A DNA stretch of 64,000 nucleotides. Source: Elizabethkingia bruuniana (GTDB lineage Bacteria; Bacteroidota; Bacteroidia; Flavobacteriales; Weeksellaceae). Location: positions 4,369,523 through 4,433,522 of the forward strand of contig NZ_CP014337.1 in the NCBI RefSeq assembly GCF_002024805.1, in the 5' to 3' direction. The translations under genes were made by a program, and so were the position numbers. Of this stretch, positions 26,542 to 35,130 are shown piece by piece (position 1 is the stretch's first letter; each line of letters begins with the position of its first letter). A model generated the notes under the pieces. The model had not been told where the DNA came from. It searched no databases and saw only the letters and a program-made list of their open reading frames with translations.

Positions 26542-26844
26542 ATTTGATATTTTTTGTAATTTTTTCTTTTGGGTTTGAAACTTGAGATTTGGCTCTCCCG
26601 GATCGGCTCAGCAGGTGCTTGAGTTTTGATTCGTATTATACCAAATCTCAGATTTCGGTTTAATCATTTAATTCTGGTGTTTTGTGCTCAAAATGTGTTC
26701 TATTTTGATTTATTTATAAAATTAGGACAAATTTTCCGGTTCTAAATTTCGAAAATGTTAATTTTGAGCCAAATTTTCCGAATTAGCGAAGAAATTAATT
26801 TTATTATATGCCATAAAATTTGTTATTTACGCTCCAGAAATAAA
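26542..26844. other. Divergent intergenic region clpB / ABC transporter, with inverted and direct repeats
   Basis: About 300 bp without a credible gene. It holds a perfect 10-bp inverted repeat, TGAGATTTGG at 26583-26592 and CCAAATCTCA at 26641-26650, enclosing a 48-bp, locally GC-richer loop. It also holds two copies of CAAATTTTCCG at 26728-26738 and 26770-26780, 42 bp apart (about four helical turns). These could be regulator sites for the divergent promoters. No full promoter consensus was found. Confidence 0.45.
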
Positions 26845-27987
26845 ATGATGAAAACACAAAACTTAGTTTTTGAAGAAATACGCGAATTAATTCTTTTTAA
26901 AGATCTGGACAGGGCGGTAAAAAGAATTATTGATATTACTTTAGACACCGAGAATCTTCGGTTTTATAATGAAACAAACAGTTTTTTGGACTGGTTGGAT
27001 TCAAAGCCTTCTGAAGAAGTAATTATAGAAAGGCTAAATGTTTTACTACAAAAGCTTCACGAAGAATTATCCGGAAAACCTGTTACTGAACCTCAAACCG
27101 TAATCTCTGTAAAGGGACTTACTAAGAAGTACGGAGCAGGATTTACGCTGGGGCCTATTGATCTGGAGGTAAATTCCGGAGAGATTATAGGACTGGTAGG
27201 AGAAAATGGAAATGGTAAAACAACATTACTGCGGAGCTTATGTGGAGATTTGAAGCCTACTTCCGGTAGTATTAAATATAACTTTCCGTGTAAGGACGAT
27301 TATGGACTGAGAACAAAACTGGTTTATATTCCACAGAGAACAGATACCTGGAGAGGAAGTATGTATGAGAATCTTGTTTTTACGGCATCTAATTATGGTT
27401 ATAAACCTGAAGAAAACAAGGCTGTAGTAGATTTGATTATTACGAGGCTGGGGTTACGACCTTTTCGAAAACATTCATGGAATAGTCTTTCTTCCGGTTA
27501 TAAAATGAGATTTGAGCTGGCAAGAATGTTATTGAGAAAGCCTAAAATTCTATTGATCGATGAACCTTTGGCCAACCTGGATATTCTTGCACAGCAAACT
27601 ATCCTGGATGACTTTCGGAATATAGCAAGCTCGCCTTACCGGCCTATTGCGATAGTACTGAGCTCCCAGCAATTGTATGAAGTTGAAAAAACTTCTCAGC
27701 AGGTTGTTTTCCTTAAAAATGGATCTCAAAGAAATCTGAAGTCTCAGGAAGCTGAAGAAGTACAGTTTATTGTAGAGTTTGAAACAGATGATACATTGAG
27801 TAATCTGAAAGAAAAGCTGTCTTCCATTTCTTTGGTATCTCTCGAACAAAACGGAGGAACCTTTGTTGCACATTTCCCTATGCATACTACAGTGAATATT
27901 TTCTTAGAAACTATACTGAAAGAAAATATTCAGTTGGTATACTTCCGTAATATCACCCATTCAACCCGTCGTTTCTTTATTAAATAA
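26845..27987 (+). CDS. ABC transporter ATP-binding protein
   Basis: 380 aa from the ATG at 26845 (MMKTQNLVFEEI); an in-frame ATG 90 bp upstream would add a Cys- and Ile-rich leader with no family counterpart. An unusual N-terminal helical region of about 85 residues precedes the nucleotide-binding domain: Walker A GENGNGKTT (residues 119-127), a signature read as LSSGYKMRFELAR (LSSGY in place of LSGGQ), Walker B ILLIDEPLANLD, and a C-terminal regulatory-like region of about 80 residues. It is 5 bp from the permease gene, so they form one transporter. Likely an exporter; substrate unknown. Confidence 0.85.
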   Translation: MMKTQNLVFEEIRELILFKDLDRAVKRIIDITLDTENLRFYNETNSFLDWLDSKPSEEVIIERLNVLLQKLHEELSGKPVTEPQTVISVKGLTKKYGAGFTLGPIDLEVNSGEIIGLVGENGNGKTTLLRSLCGDLKPTSGSIKYNFPCKDDYGLRTKLVYIPQRTDTWRGSMYENLVFTASNYGYKPEENKAVVDLIITRLGLRPFRKHSWNSLSSGYKMRFELARMLLRKPKILLIDEPLANLDILAQQTILDDFRNIASSPYRPIAIVLSSQQLYEVEKTSQQVVFLKNGSQRNLKSQEAEEVQFIVEFETDDTLSNLKEKLSSISLVSLEQNGGTFVAHFPMHTTVNIFLETILKENIQLVYFRNITHSTRRFFIK

Positions 27988-27992
27988 CAGCC

Positions 27993-29393
27993 ATGCTAGA
28001 TAAAATACAAACTAAACTATTGCTGAAATATCCGCTGTTGTGGAATACCAAACTGATTCCAATGCTTATATTAGGTATCGGAATTAATGCAATCTATTTT
28101 TTAATCGGTTACCTCACCGGAACCGTAGATTTTACTGAAATGTATCAGTATAGTGAGGATGTAACATTCTTTACGTTTTCTGTAATTATTTCTATCCTGG
28201 CACTTATTCTGTGGCTGGTATTTTACTTCAGACATAATGGTTTTAAGGCCTTTTATCCAAAAGGTAATAACTCTTTATTTTACGAGTGGACCCATATTTT
28301 TATTATTGTTTTATCGCTTTCTTCTTTTTATTTCTTTTTCCAATGGGGAAAAGTAACACATCAGAGGTCTTATTACAGTTATCAGGACGTTGTAACAAAA
28401 GGTAATCTGATTACTCAGATGGATTATTTTATTGATGCTCCGTTTGCCGAAGGGGATCTGGATTCTTTACAAATGGGCTTAAAAAAGGACGGCTCCCGTA
28501 TTAAAGAAAATGGTTATTTCTATAAAGACTCAGTTACAATCCTCGGGAAGAAATATCATAAAAATGCATTAATCAACAGAGAAGTTCAGGATAGATATTA
28601 CGATAAGTTTGCATCCGTAAATCCGGAACCAAATGATGCCATTATGAAAAAATTACTGGCAGACAGAAATGAAGCAGAGATCAAAAAGAAGTTTCAGAAT
28701 TATTTTGAATTAGTAAAATCGGTGAAGCTAAAAACCAATCTTACACCAGAGCGGTTACTTACTCTCAATTACCATCCGGAAAGTGGTTATATGGAATATC
28801 AGCTCATCAATCCCATGTATCCGCGAGATATTGAAGCTAGTGTGGTATCCGCTACCGGAGAAAAAACATATTCCAACTTTTATGTTGAACAGGCTTTACT
28901 GAAAAGTAACTTTGCAACTTTAAAAGAGGCTCACAGCAGACCTATTATAGAAAAAGAGTTGGTCGTTTTTATTTTCTATTTTTCACTCGTACTATCATTT
29001 CTGATTTTTGCTTTCAGAACTACATCAGGAAGAAACTGGCTTATAGCATTAGTCTCTTTGGGTATATTGAATATTGTTTTCGGACTGTTTAATGCCATTA
29101 CCGGAGGGGAGACGTACATGGTTATGATGCTGCTTACTTTTGGTGTTATTGTGGCATATCTCTGCTCGGTATTTGTTAATAGCAAAGTAAAGGCACATTC
29201 GGGAATATTTGTTTGTATGTTCTTGTTTACTTTTATGTGGTTTATTCCGGCTTTTTGTTTTTTAGCAGACCAGAAAAATTGGTTTGATATAGATAAAACA
29301 GCAATGTTTGGTTATAACTTTATATTAGTAGTTATTTCCTTTTTCTTCCTTTCAAAATACATAAAAAGGTGGAGAGCATTGCCCGAACAATAG
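27993..29393 (+). CDS. ABC transporter permease component
   Basis: 466 aa membrane protein. About eight hydrophobic helices are visible: one near 24-44, one near 59-79, one near 98-118, a large soluble loop (about 125-310) and four to five helices in the C-terminal third. The arrangement of a big extracytoplasmic domain between membrane segments fits a peptide- or lipid-type exporter, but no motif assigns a substrate. Paired with the preceding ATPase gene (5 bp apart). The last codon lies 32 bp before the TetR gene, yet that gene has its own promoter. Confidence 0.75.
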   Translation: MLDKIQTKLLLKYPLLWNTKLIPMLILGIGINAIYFLIGYLTGTVDFTEMYQYSEDVTFFTFSVIISILALILWLVFYFRHNGFKAFYPKGNNSLFYEWTHIFIIVLSLSSFYFFFQWGKVTHQRSYYSYQDVVTKGNLITQMDYFIDAPFAEGDLDSLQMGLKKDGSRIKENGYFYKDSVTILGKKYHKNALINREVQDRYYDKFASVNPEPNDAIMKKLLADRNEAEIKKKFQNYFELVKSVKLKTNLTPERLLTLNYHPESGYMEYQLINPMYPRDIEASVVSATGEKTYSNFYVEQALLKSNFATLKEAHSRPIIEKELVVFIFYFSLVLSFLIFAFRTTSGRNWLIALVSLGILNIVFGLFNAITGGETYMVMMLLTFGVIVAYLCSVFVNSKVKAHSGIFVCMFLFTFMWFIPAFCFLADQKNWFDIDKTAMFGYNFILVVISFFFLSKYIKRWRALPEQ

Positions 29394-29409
29394 TTAGTTA
29401 GTATTTTTG
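29379..29409 (+). promoter_or_regulatory. Promoter of the TetR regulator gene with embedded GTTAGTTAG half-sites
   Basis: TTG at 29379-29381, a 20-bp spacer and TATTTTTG at 29402-29409 match the Bacteroidetes consensus. The spacer end reads AGTTAGTTAG, containing the half-site GTTAGTT of the operator at 30053-30070, so the regulator probably represses itself. Confidence 0.6.
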
Positions 29410-29425
29410 CAAAAAAAACTAATCA

Positions 29426-30004
29426 ATGCAGCTGAAAAAAAAGCAAATTGAAATACTAGAAGTAGCCATAGAACTTTTTAAAGAAAAAGGTTATGTTGGA
29501 GCATCTATGCGTGATCTGGCTGCCAGTCTTAATATAAAGGCAGCCTCGCTTTACGCACATATTCGTTCAAAAGATGAATTGCTGGAATGGATATGCTTTA
29601 GCATTGCAGGAAGATTTTTCGAAGGACTAAATGAAGTAAAGAATGCAAAACTTCCGGCTAAAGAACGTTTGAATCTATTTATTGAAAAGCACATTTCCAT
29701 TGTCCTGGAAAATCCAGATGTTACCCACATTTATTCTAATGAGTGGAAGCATTTGGAAGAGAGGCTTTCTGAGTTTGTAGAACTCCGGAAGCAGTATCAA
29801 AGAGAAGTGGAGCAACTTATATCTGAGATTTATCAGGAAGAAAACTGGGAACTTAAATCCCCGGCATTTACCACTAAATTTATTCTTCATACACTAAATA
29901 ATTCCTATTTTTGGTTCAAGAGAAATATAGAATCTACGTCCGAGATTACCGATGAAATCAGGGATAAAATACTTTATGGTCTTCTTGGGAATTTAAAAAC
30001 ATGA
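29426..30004 (+). CDS. TetR-family regulator of phenylacetate catabolism (PaaR-like)
   Basis: 192 aa. N-terminal helix-turn-helix with the TetR pattern: ALFKEKGYVGASM-like segment, RDLAASLNIKAASLYAHI recognition helix and SKDELLEW. The rest is a helical ligand-binding domain rich in aromatic residues. It is the first gene before paaK and the palindrome AACTAAC-GAAT-GTTAGTT lies between them, which fits control of the paa operon. Known PaaR regulators of this family release DNA on binding phenylacetyl-CoA; that ligand is inferred here from context. Confidence 0.8.
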   Translation: MQLKKKQIEILEVAIELFKEKGYVGASMRDLAASLNIKAASLYAHIRSKDELLEWICFSIAGRFFEGLNEVKNAKLPAKERLNLFIEKHISIVLENPDVTHIYSNEWKHLEERLSEFVELRKQYQREVEQLISEIYQEENWELKSPAFTTKFILHTLNNSYFWFKRNIESTSEITDEIRDKILYGLLGNLKT

Positions 30005-30020
30005 TGGAAGTCATAAAAAA

Positions 30021-30051
30021 TTTGCCAGAATAAAAATTCTTTTTATTTTTA
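30021..30051 (+). promoter_or_regulatory. Promoter of the paa operon
   Basis: TTTG at 30021-30024, a 19-bp spacer and TATTTTTA at 30044-30051 form a Bacteroidetes promoter with one mismatch in the -7 box. Transcription would start inside the palindrome at 30053-30070. Confidence 0.6.
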
Positions 30052-30052
30052 C

Positions 30053-30070
30053 AACTAACGAATGTTAGTT
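30053..30070. promoter_or_regulatory. Operator for the TetR/PaaR regulator
   Basis: Perfect dyad AACTAAC-GAAT-GTTAGTT immediately downstream of the -7 box and 6 bp before the paaK start codon. Bound repressor would block initiation. Its centre resembles the CNAACGNNCGTTNG pattern described for some PaaR proteins, with one mismatch. Confidence 0.7.
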
Positions 30071-30075
30071 AGATT

Positions 30076-31395
30076 ATGTATTTTTCAGTTGAACATTTAG
30101 AATTAGATCAGTTGCGGAAACTTCAGTCAGAGAGATTGAAGAATCTTGTTAATTACCTTGGAGATAGATCTGAATTTTATAAACGAAAATTTAATGAATC
30201 CGGCCTGGTGCCTCAGGATATAAAATCAATTGAAGATATTTCGAAACTTCCTATAACCTATAAACAAGATTTAAGAGATAGTTATCCATTCGGATTATTT
30301 ACTGTTCCTAAAAGTGAATTACAGAGGATTCATTGCTCGAGTGGAACAACAGGAAAGCCAACAGTAGTAGGCTACACAAAGGAAGATGTAGATCTCTTTA
30401 GTGAAGTAGTTGCCAGATCGCTGAATGCCGCAGGTGCGAAGCGGGGAATGCTGCTGCATAATGCCTATGGTTACGGGATTTTTACAGGAGGATTAGGACT
30501 GCATTATGGTGCTGAAAAGCTGGGCATGAGTGTTCTTCCTATTTCAGGTGGAATGACGGTAAGACAGGTGGATTTGATTATGGATTTTAGACCTGAAGTT
30601 ATTTGCTGTTCACCATCTTATGCACTTACAATTGCAGATGAGTTGGCTAACAGAGGAATTCCTGCAGAAGATATAAGCTTGAAGTATGCGGTATTAGGCT
30701 CCGAACCCTGGACAGAAATTATCAGAGGGCATATTGAAAAAAGACTGGGTCTCCATGCAACGAATATTTATGGGTTAAGCGAAATTATCGGCCCGGGTGT
30801 TTCTATGGAAGATTGGGAAGAAAAAGGTGGATCCTATATCTGGGAAGATCATTTCTATCCGGAAATATTAGATCCTGTGACTAAACAGCCTGTTCCATAT
30901 GGTGAAGAAGGCGTTTTAGTTATTACAACCCTCACTAAAAAAGCAATGCCGCTTTTGCGCTACTGGACCAATGATATTACAAGTCTCTATTACGATACCA
31001 ATGCAAAACGGACAATGGTGAAGATGAAACCTATAGTAGGACGAGCTGATGATATGCTTATTGTAAGAGGTGTGAATGTATACCCAAGTCAGATTGAAGA
31101 TGCATTTTCTGGTATTAAAGGAGTAGTTCCCAACTATTATCTTACTCCTGTTGAAAAAGAACATATGTGTGTAGCCCTTGAAGTAGATGTAGAAATAAAT
31201 GATGATCTGATCAGGGCGCAACAATTTGAAATAAACAGTAACGACTATACCAACTTTATCCACAATTTTGCTGAAAGAGTGGAAGGAGAAATAAAAAGAA
31301 GGGTCGGAATAACAACAAAAGTGAAAATCCATGCACAGGATTCTCTTCCAAAATGTGAAGGTGGAAAAATAAACAGAATACTTAAGAGAAAATGA
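30076..31395 (+). CDS. paaK: Phenylacetate-CoA ligase
   Basis: 439 aa adenylate-forming enzyme; converts phenylacetate, ATP and CoA to phenylacetyl-CoA in the cytoplasm, the entry step of the paa pathway. The AMP-binding P-loop is HCSSGTTGKPTVVGYT (about residues 89-104), followed by YGLSEIIGPGVSME and RADDMLIVRGVNVYPSQIED, and the C-terminal Lys region CEGGKINRILKRK. Length matches PaaK (about 435 aa). Its stop overlaps the paaE start (ATGA at 31392-31395), so they are translationally coupled. Confidence 0.96.
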   Translation: MYFSVEHLELDQLRKLQSERLKNLVNYLGDRSEFYKRKFNESGLVPQDIKSIEDISKLPITYKQDLRDSYPFGLFTVPKSELQRIHCSSGTTGKPTVVGYTKEDVDLFSEVVARSLNAAGAKRGMLLHNAYGYGIFTGGLGLHYGAEKLGMSVLPISGGMTVRQVDLIMDFRPEVICCSPSYALTIADELANRGIPAEDISLKYAVLGSEPWTEIIRGHIEKRLGLHATNIYGLSEIIGPGVSMEDWEEKGGSYIWEDHFYPEILDPVTKQPVPYGEEGVLVITTLTKKAMPLLRYWTNDITSLYYDTNAKRTMVKMKPIVGRADDMLIVRGVNVYPSQIEDAFSGIKGVVPNYYLTPVEKEHMCVALEVDVEINDDLIRAQQFEINSNDYTNFIHNFAERVEGEIKRRVGITTKVKIHAQDSLPKCEGGKINRILKRK

Positions 31396-32477
31396 ACTCA
31401 TTTTATAAATTAAAAACCGTAAAGGTTCAGAAGGATACACAGGATGCCGTGAATGTAGCAGTTGAAATTCCGGAGGAACTAAAAGATAAATTCAGGTTCA
31501 GGCAGGGGCAATATATTAACTTCAGAATGATGATTGATGGTAATGAAGAACGTCGTTCCTATTCCATTTGTAATGCTCCTAGTGAGAAAAGCAATGTATT
31601 GGAAGTGTTGGTAAAGCTTTTAGAGGGCGGTAAAGTTTCAGGATATTTCAACGAGCATCTTCATATGGATGAAATGCTGGAAGTAATGCCACCAATGGGA
31701 GGATTTAATACAACCTATCATCCCAGCAATACTAAAACTTATATTGGACTGGCAGCAGGAAGCGGAATAAGTCCTGTATTGTCTAATCTTAAGGAAAGTC
31801 TTTATCAGGAACCCAATAGCAATGCTTACTTGTTTTACAGCAACAGAAGCATGGCTCATGTGATGAAGAAAGCTGAACTGGATAAGTTGGAAAAGGATTT
31901 TGGCGGAAGACTAAAGGTAATCTATTTGGTAAGTAGAGAGAAACATGAAGATCCGGTTTTTGAAGGAAGAATATCAGCTGAAAAATTAGAACAGCTTTTT
32001 GAAAGATATTCGGATATTGATGTTCAGGAGGCTACATATTTTATTTGCGGCCCTGCTGATATGATTAAAGGTATTTCTGACTATCTGAAAAAAGAAAAGA
32101 AAGTTCCCGCAATTCAGGTTTTGTATGAATACTTCACCGCACCGGATGAAGAGAATTCGGAGGAAATGAGTGAAGAGTTCAAGGCTATTGCTAACCTGGA
32201 AAGTATGGTGACGGTAATTATTGATGATGATGAATATTCTTTTCATCTTAATTCGAAAAAAGAAAGCATTTTAGATAAGGCTCTGAAAGAACAATTACCT
32301 GTGCCGTTTGCCTGTAAAGGAGGCGTATGTTGTACTTGCAAAGCCCAGGTACTGGAAGGTGAAGTTTTTATGGAAAAGAACTTTGCATTGACAGAGGATG
32401 AGGTAGAAAGAGGATTTGTACTGACATGTCAGTGTCATCCCACTACCAATGTGTTGATGCTGAATTATGATGTTTAA
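31392..32477 (+). CDS. paaE: Phenylacetyl-CoA epoxidase reductase subunit
   Basis: 361 aa three-domain flavoprotein: FAD-binding barrel with RRSYSICNAPS (about 53-63), NAD(P)H-binding domain with IGLAAGSGISPVLSNL, and a C-terminal plant-type [2Fe-2S] ferredoxin with CKGGVCCTCKAQV and a last Cys in VLTCQCHP. It passes electrons from NADPH to the PaaAC diiron centre. The gene lies directly after paaK rather than after paaD as in Escherichia coli. Translational coupling to paaK by a 4-bp overlap. Confidence 0.95.
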   Translation: MNSFYKLKTVKVQKDTQDAVNVAVEIPEELKDKFRFRQGQYINFRMMIDGNEERRSYSICNAPSEKSNVLEVLVKLLEGGKVSGYFNEHLHMDEMLEVMPPMGGFNTTYHPSNTKTYIGLAAGSGISPVLSNLKESLYQEPNSNAYLFYSNRSMAHVMKKAELDKLEKDFGGRLKVIYLVSREKHEDPVFEGRISAEKLEQLFERYSDIDVQEATYFICGPADMIKGISDYLKKEKKVPAIQVLYEYFTAPDEENSEEMSEEFKAIANLESMVTVIIDDDEYSFHLNSKKESILDKALKEQLPVPFACKGGVCCTCKAQVLEGEVFMEKNFALTEDEVERGFVLTCQCHPTTNVLMLNYDV

Positions 32478-32592
32478 ATTTATATTGATTATAAATAGTG
32501 GAGTTTTGCGGTTAAAAACTGTTAATTGTACTTGAAAACCAGTGGTTTATTGGTAAATTGGTAAAGAAGTATAACCGCTAAATTTAAAAGTC

Positions 32593-32850
32593 ATGACTAA
32601 CTGGAAATTCGCAAAAGCATTAGATGAAAATGAAGAGTATAAGATTAATGGACTTAACATCTGGAGCTTTTACTGGAACTGTGTTAATAAAAAAGTGGAA
32701 GTAAAAGGACCTTATGAAGGACATGTTTACTATTTCAAGGAATATGTGATTGAGGATAAAGGTAAAAAAGTAAATTTTGTGGCCGGAGAATTTTCCAACT
32801 CTAAAGTGGGAATCTATCTTAAAGATGATTTAAGTGATGGCCATTTATAA
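32593..32850 (+). CDS. Small hypothetical protein in the paa operon
   Basis: 85 aa, no signal peptide or membrane helix. The sequence is rich in Lys, Tyr, Val and Glu, in a pattern of alternating strands (WSFYWNCVNKKVEVKGPYEG, then VYYFKEYVIED). No family recognised. It stands between paaE and paaA, 115 bp after paaE, without the AATGTAACA-type repeat upstream but with one downstream. A role tied to epoxidase assembly or use is possible but unsupported. Confidence 0.5.
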   Translation: MTNWKFAKALDENEEYKINGLNIWSFYWNCVNKKVEVKGPYEGHVYYFKEYVIEDKGKKVNFVAGEFSNSKVGIYLKDDLSDGHL

Positions 32851-32955
32851 TGTAATAATGTAGCAATATAACAATGTATCAGTGTAGCAACCTTCTGTCA
32901 TGCTGAGCGTAGTCGAAGCATCTAATTGTTACATTGACAAACTGGTAAATTGAAA
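32851..32955. repeat. Intergenic inverted-repeat element upstream of paaA
   Basis: Left arm TGTAATAATGTAGCAATATA and AATGTATCAGTGTAGCAA, right arm TTGTTACATTGACAAACTGG. The centre holds TGTCATGCTGAGCGTAGTCG-AAGCATCT (32896-32923), the most intact REP-like core in the window. First of a series of such elements in this operon. Confidence 0.6.
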
Positions 32956-32959
32956 AAAA

Positions 32960-33895
32960 ATGGATTTAGAAAAGTTTGTACAATACGTACATGAAGAAAA
33001 TAAAGTAGAACCAAAAGATATAATGCCTGATGATTACAGGAAGTTACTGGTTCGCCAGATTTCTCAGCATGCACATTCCGAGATTGTGGGAATGCTTCCG
33101 GAAGCCAACTGGATATCCAGAGCACCATCATTGAGAAGGAAAATGGCATTACTGGCAAAAGTTCAGGATGAGGCGGGACACGGATTATATCTTTATGCTG
33201 CTACTGAAACTCTGGGGAACAGAACGATAAGATCCGACAGAGATGCTACTTACGACGATATGTTGTCCGGAAAAGCAAAGTACTCCAGTATCTTCAATTA
33301 CCCTACACTAAGCTGGGCAGATATAGGTGCGATAGGCTGGCTTGTAGACGGAGCAGCGATTATGAACCAGGTAATGTTAATGGGTAATTCTTACGGGCCA
33401 TATTCAAGAGCAATGGTGAGAATCTGCAAAGAAGAATCTTTCCACCAAAGACAAGGTTATGAAATCCTAATGGCACTTTGCCGTGGAACAAAACAGCAGA
33501 AAGAAATGGCTCAGGCAGCATTAAACCGTTTCTGGTGGCCTGCATTAATGATGTTTGGCCCAAATGATGAACATTCTCCAAACTCTAAATTATCAATGAA
33601 TTACAGAGTAAAACGCGAGAGTAATGACAGTCTTCGTCAGAGATTTATAGATGTTACCGTTCCGCAGGCTGAATTTTTAGGGCTAACCATTCCGGATAAA
33701 GATTTAAAATGGAATGAAGAAAAAGGGCGCTATGACTTTGGAGAGCTTCCATGGGATGAGTTTATGGAAGTACTGAAAGGTAACGGACCTTGTAATAAAA
33801 AGAGATTACAGACCAAAGTAAAAGCTCAACAAGAAAACCTTTGGGTAAAAGAAGCAGCTGCAGCTTTTGCAGATCGCAATGTAACAATAAAATAA
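32960..33895 (+). CDS. paaA: 1,2-phenylacetyl-CoA epoxidase, catalytic subunit
   Basis: 311 aa diiron oxygenase subunit that inserts one oxygen atom into the ring of phenylacetyl-CoA. The four-helix bundle carries the iron ligands in [12 protein letters not shown] (E-x2-H type) and [14 protein letters not shown], plus earlier Glu in [11 protein letters not shown]. Length agrees with PaaA of other bacteria (about 310 aa). It forms the core heterodimer with PaaC and takes electrons from PaaE. Confidence 0.96.
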   Translation: MDLEKFVQYVHEENKVEPKDIMPDDYRKLLVRQISQHAHSEIVGMLPEANWISRAPSLRRKMALLAKVQDEAGHGLYLYAATETLGNRTIRSDRDATYDDMLSGKAKYSSIFNYPTLSWADIGAIGWLVDGAAIMNQVMLMGNSYGPYSRAMVRICKEESFHQRQGYEILMALCRGTKQQKEMAQAALNRFWWPALMMFGPNDEHSPNSKLSMNYRVKRESNDSLRQRFIDVTVPQAEFLGLTIPDKDLKWNEEKGRYDFGELPWDEFMEVLKGNGPCNKKRLQTKVKAQQENLWVKEAAAAFADRNVTIK

Positions 33896-34015
33896 TGTAA
33901 TAATATACCAATGTAAAAATGTAACAATCAATTGTCATTCTGAGCATAAACTGAAGGTTTACGAACCTAGCTCATGAAGAATATCATTTGTACATTGATA
34001 CATTGTTAAATTAAT
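33896..34015. repeat. Intergenic inverted-repeat element upstream of paaB
   Basis: Left arm ATGTAAAAATGTAACAATCA, right arm TTGTACATTGATACATTGTT. The centre has TGTCATTCTGAGC (33933-33945), a diverged copy of the core upstream of paaA. Confidence 0.55.
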
Positions 34016-34021
34016 TTGACT

Positions 34022-34303
34022 ATGGCAAATTTAGATATGTGGGAAGTTTTTATTCAGACAAAACCGGGCTTATCCCACAAGCATGCCGGAACAGTACAGG
34101 CACCTACAGCGGAGATGGCATTACAAAATGCCAGAGATGTTTATACAAGAAGAAAAGAGGGAACCTGTGTATGGGTAGTTCCGAGCAAATATATAGTAAG
34201 CTCCGAAGGAGTGGATCAGGAAGCATTCTTTGATCCTGCGGATGATAAGCTGTACCGCCATCCGACTTTCTACGAAATCCCTAACGATGTGAAAAATATG
34301 TAA
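34022..34303 (+). CDS. paaB: 1,2-phenylacetyl-CoA epoxidase subunit PaaB
   Basis: 93 aa from the ATG at 34022 (MANLDMWEVFIQTKPGLSHK); a TTG two codons upstream is in frame but less likely. PaaB is a small beta-rich subunit that holds two PaaAC heterodimers together; the typical sequence HAGTVQAPTAEMALQNARDV and the RKEGTCVWVVPS segment are present. Length fits the family. Confidence 0.95.
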   Translation: MANLDMWEVFIQTKPGLSHKHAGTVQAPTAEMALQNARDVYTRRKEGTCVWVVPSKYIVSSEGVDQEAFFDPADDKLYRHPTFYEIPNDVKNM

Positions 34304-34374
34304 ATTATAGAAGTGAGAAGTTAGATTATAGAATTTAGTCTAATTTCTAACCTCTAGTTTCTAAATTCTATACA
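34304..34374. repeat. Palindromic intergenic element upstream of paaC
   Basis: A second repeat type: TATAGAATTTAG near 34327-34338 pairs perfectly with CTAAATTCTATA just before the paaC start, with TTAGA and TCTAA arms between. This is unlike the AATGTAACA-type elements elsewhere in the operon. Confidence 0.55.
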
Positions 34375-35124
34375 ATGAATCCATTATATAACTACTTATT
34401 AAAATTAGCTGATGATAGCTTTATCATGGGGCAAAGGCTTGCAGAATGGTGTGGTGAAGGACCATACTTGGAAGAAGATATTGCTTTAACTAATATTGCT
34501 TTGGATGAATTAGGGCAGGCCAATAATTTTTACCAATATGCATCTCGATTGAGTGATGATGGAAAAAGCGAAGATGATATAGCTTTCCTGAGATATGAAC
34601 ATGAATATGTAAATGCACATTGGACGGAGTTACCTAATGAGGATTATGCGCAAACCATTCTTAAAGTATATGTTTTTTCTATATATCAGAAATTAATGTA
34701 CGAGGCTTTATCCACATCAGTAGATGAAGAACTGTCTGCAATTGCACAGAAATCTCTGAAAGAGGTAAGATACCATTATACCCATACTTCTTCATGGATG
34801 CGGATTTTTGCTCAGGGAACAGAAGAAAGTTGTGAACGTTTGACTTATGCTGTTGAAAACATCTGGGAATATACCAAAGGATTATTTGCTCATGTAGAGG
34901 GGGAAGAAGATTTGATTGCTTTAAATATAGCTCCAAATACAGATGAACTGTATGAGCAATTTATAACTACTACAAAAAAAGACTTTCAGGATTTTGGAAT
35001 AGAATATCCGGAAAACCCTTTTATGCAGCTTAAATCCAGAACTGGTTATCATACAGAACACTTTGGATATATCCTTTGTGAACTACAATATTTGCAAAGA
35101 GCCTATCCCGGTTGTACATGGTAG
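34375..35124 (+). CDS. paaC: 1,2-phenylacetyl-CoA epoxidase, structural subunit
   Basis: 249 aa four-helix protein homologous to PaaA but lacking a functional diiron site. Recognised by LGQRLAEWCGEGPYLEEDIAL-like N-terminus (here MGQRLAEWCGEGP), ALDELGQANNFYQYASRL, HYTHTSSWMRIFAQGTEES and the C-terminal RTGYHTEHFGYILCELQ. It stabilises PaaA in the epoxidase core. Confidence 0.95.
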   Translation: MNPLYNYLLKLADDSFIMGQRLAEWCGEGPYLEEDIALTNIALDELGQANNFYQYASRLSDDGKSEDDIAFLRYEHEYVNAHWTELPNEDYAQTILKVYVFSIYQKLMYEALSTSVDEELSAIAQKSLKEVRYHYTHTSSWMRIFAQGTEESCERLTYAVENIWEYTKGLFAHVEGEEDLIALNIAPNTDELYEQFITTTKKDFQDFGIEYPENPFMQLKSRTGYHTEHFGYILCELQYLQRAYPGCTW

Positions 35125-35130
35125 ATCGCA

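Noticed and set aside
30916..31440. 174-aa minus-strand frame
   Set aside because: Antisense to paaK and paaE, strongly biased in Phe, Tyr and Ser as expected for a complement of coding sequence.
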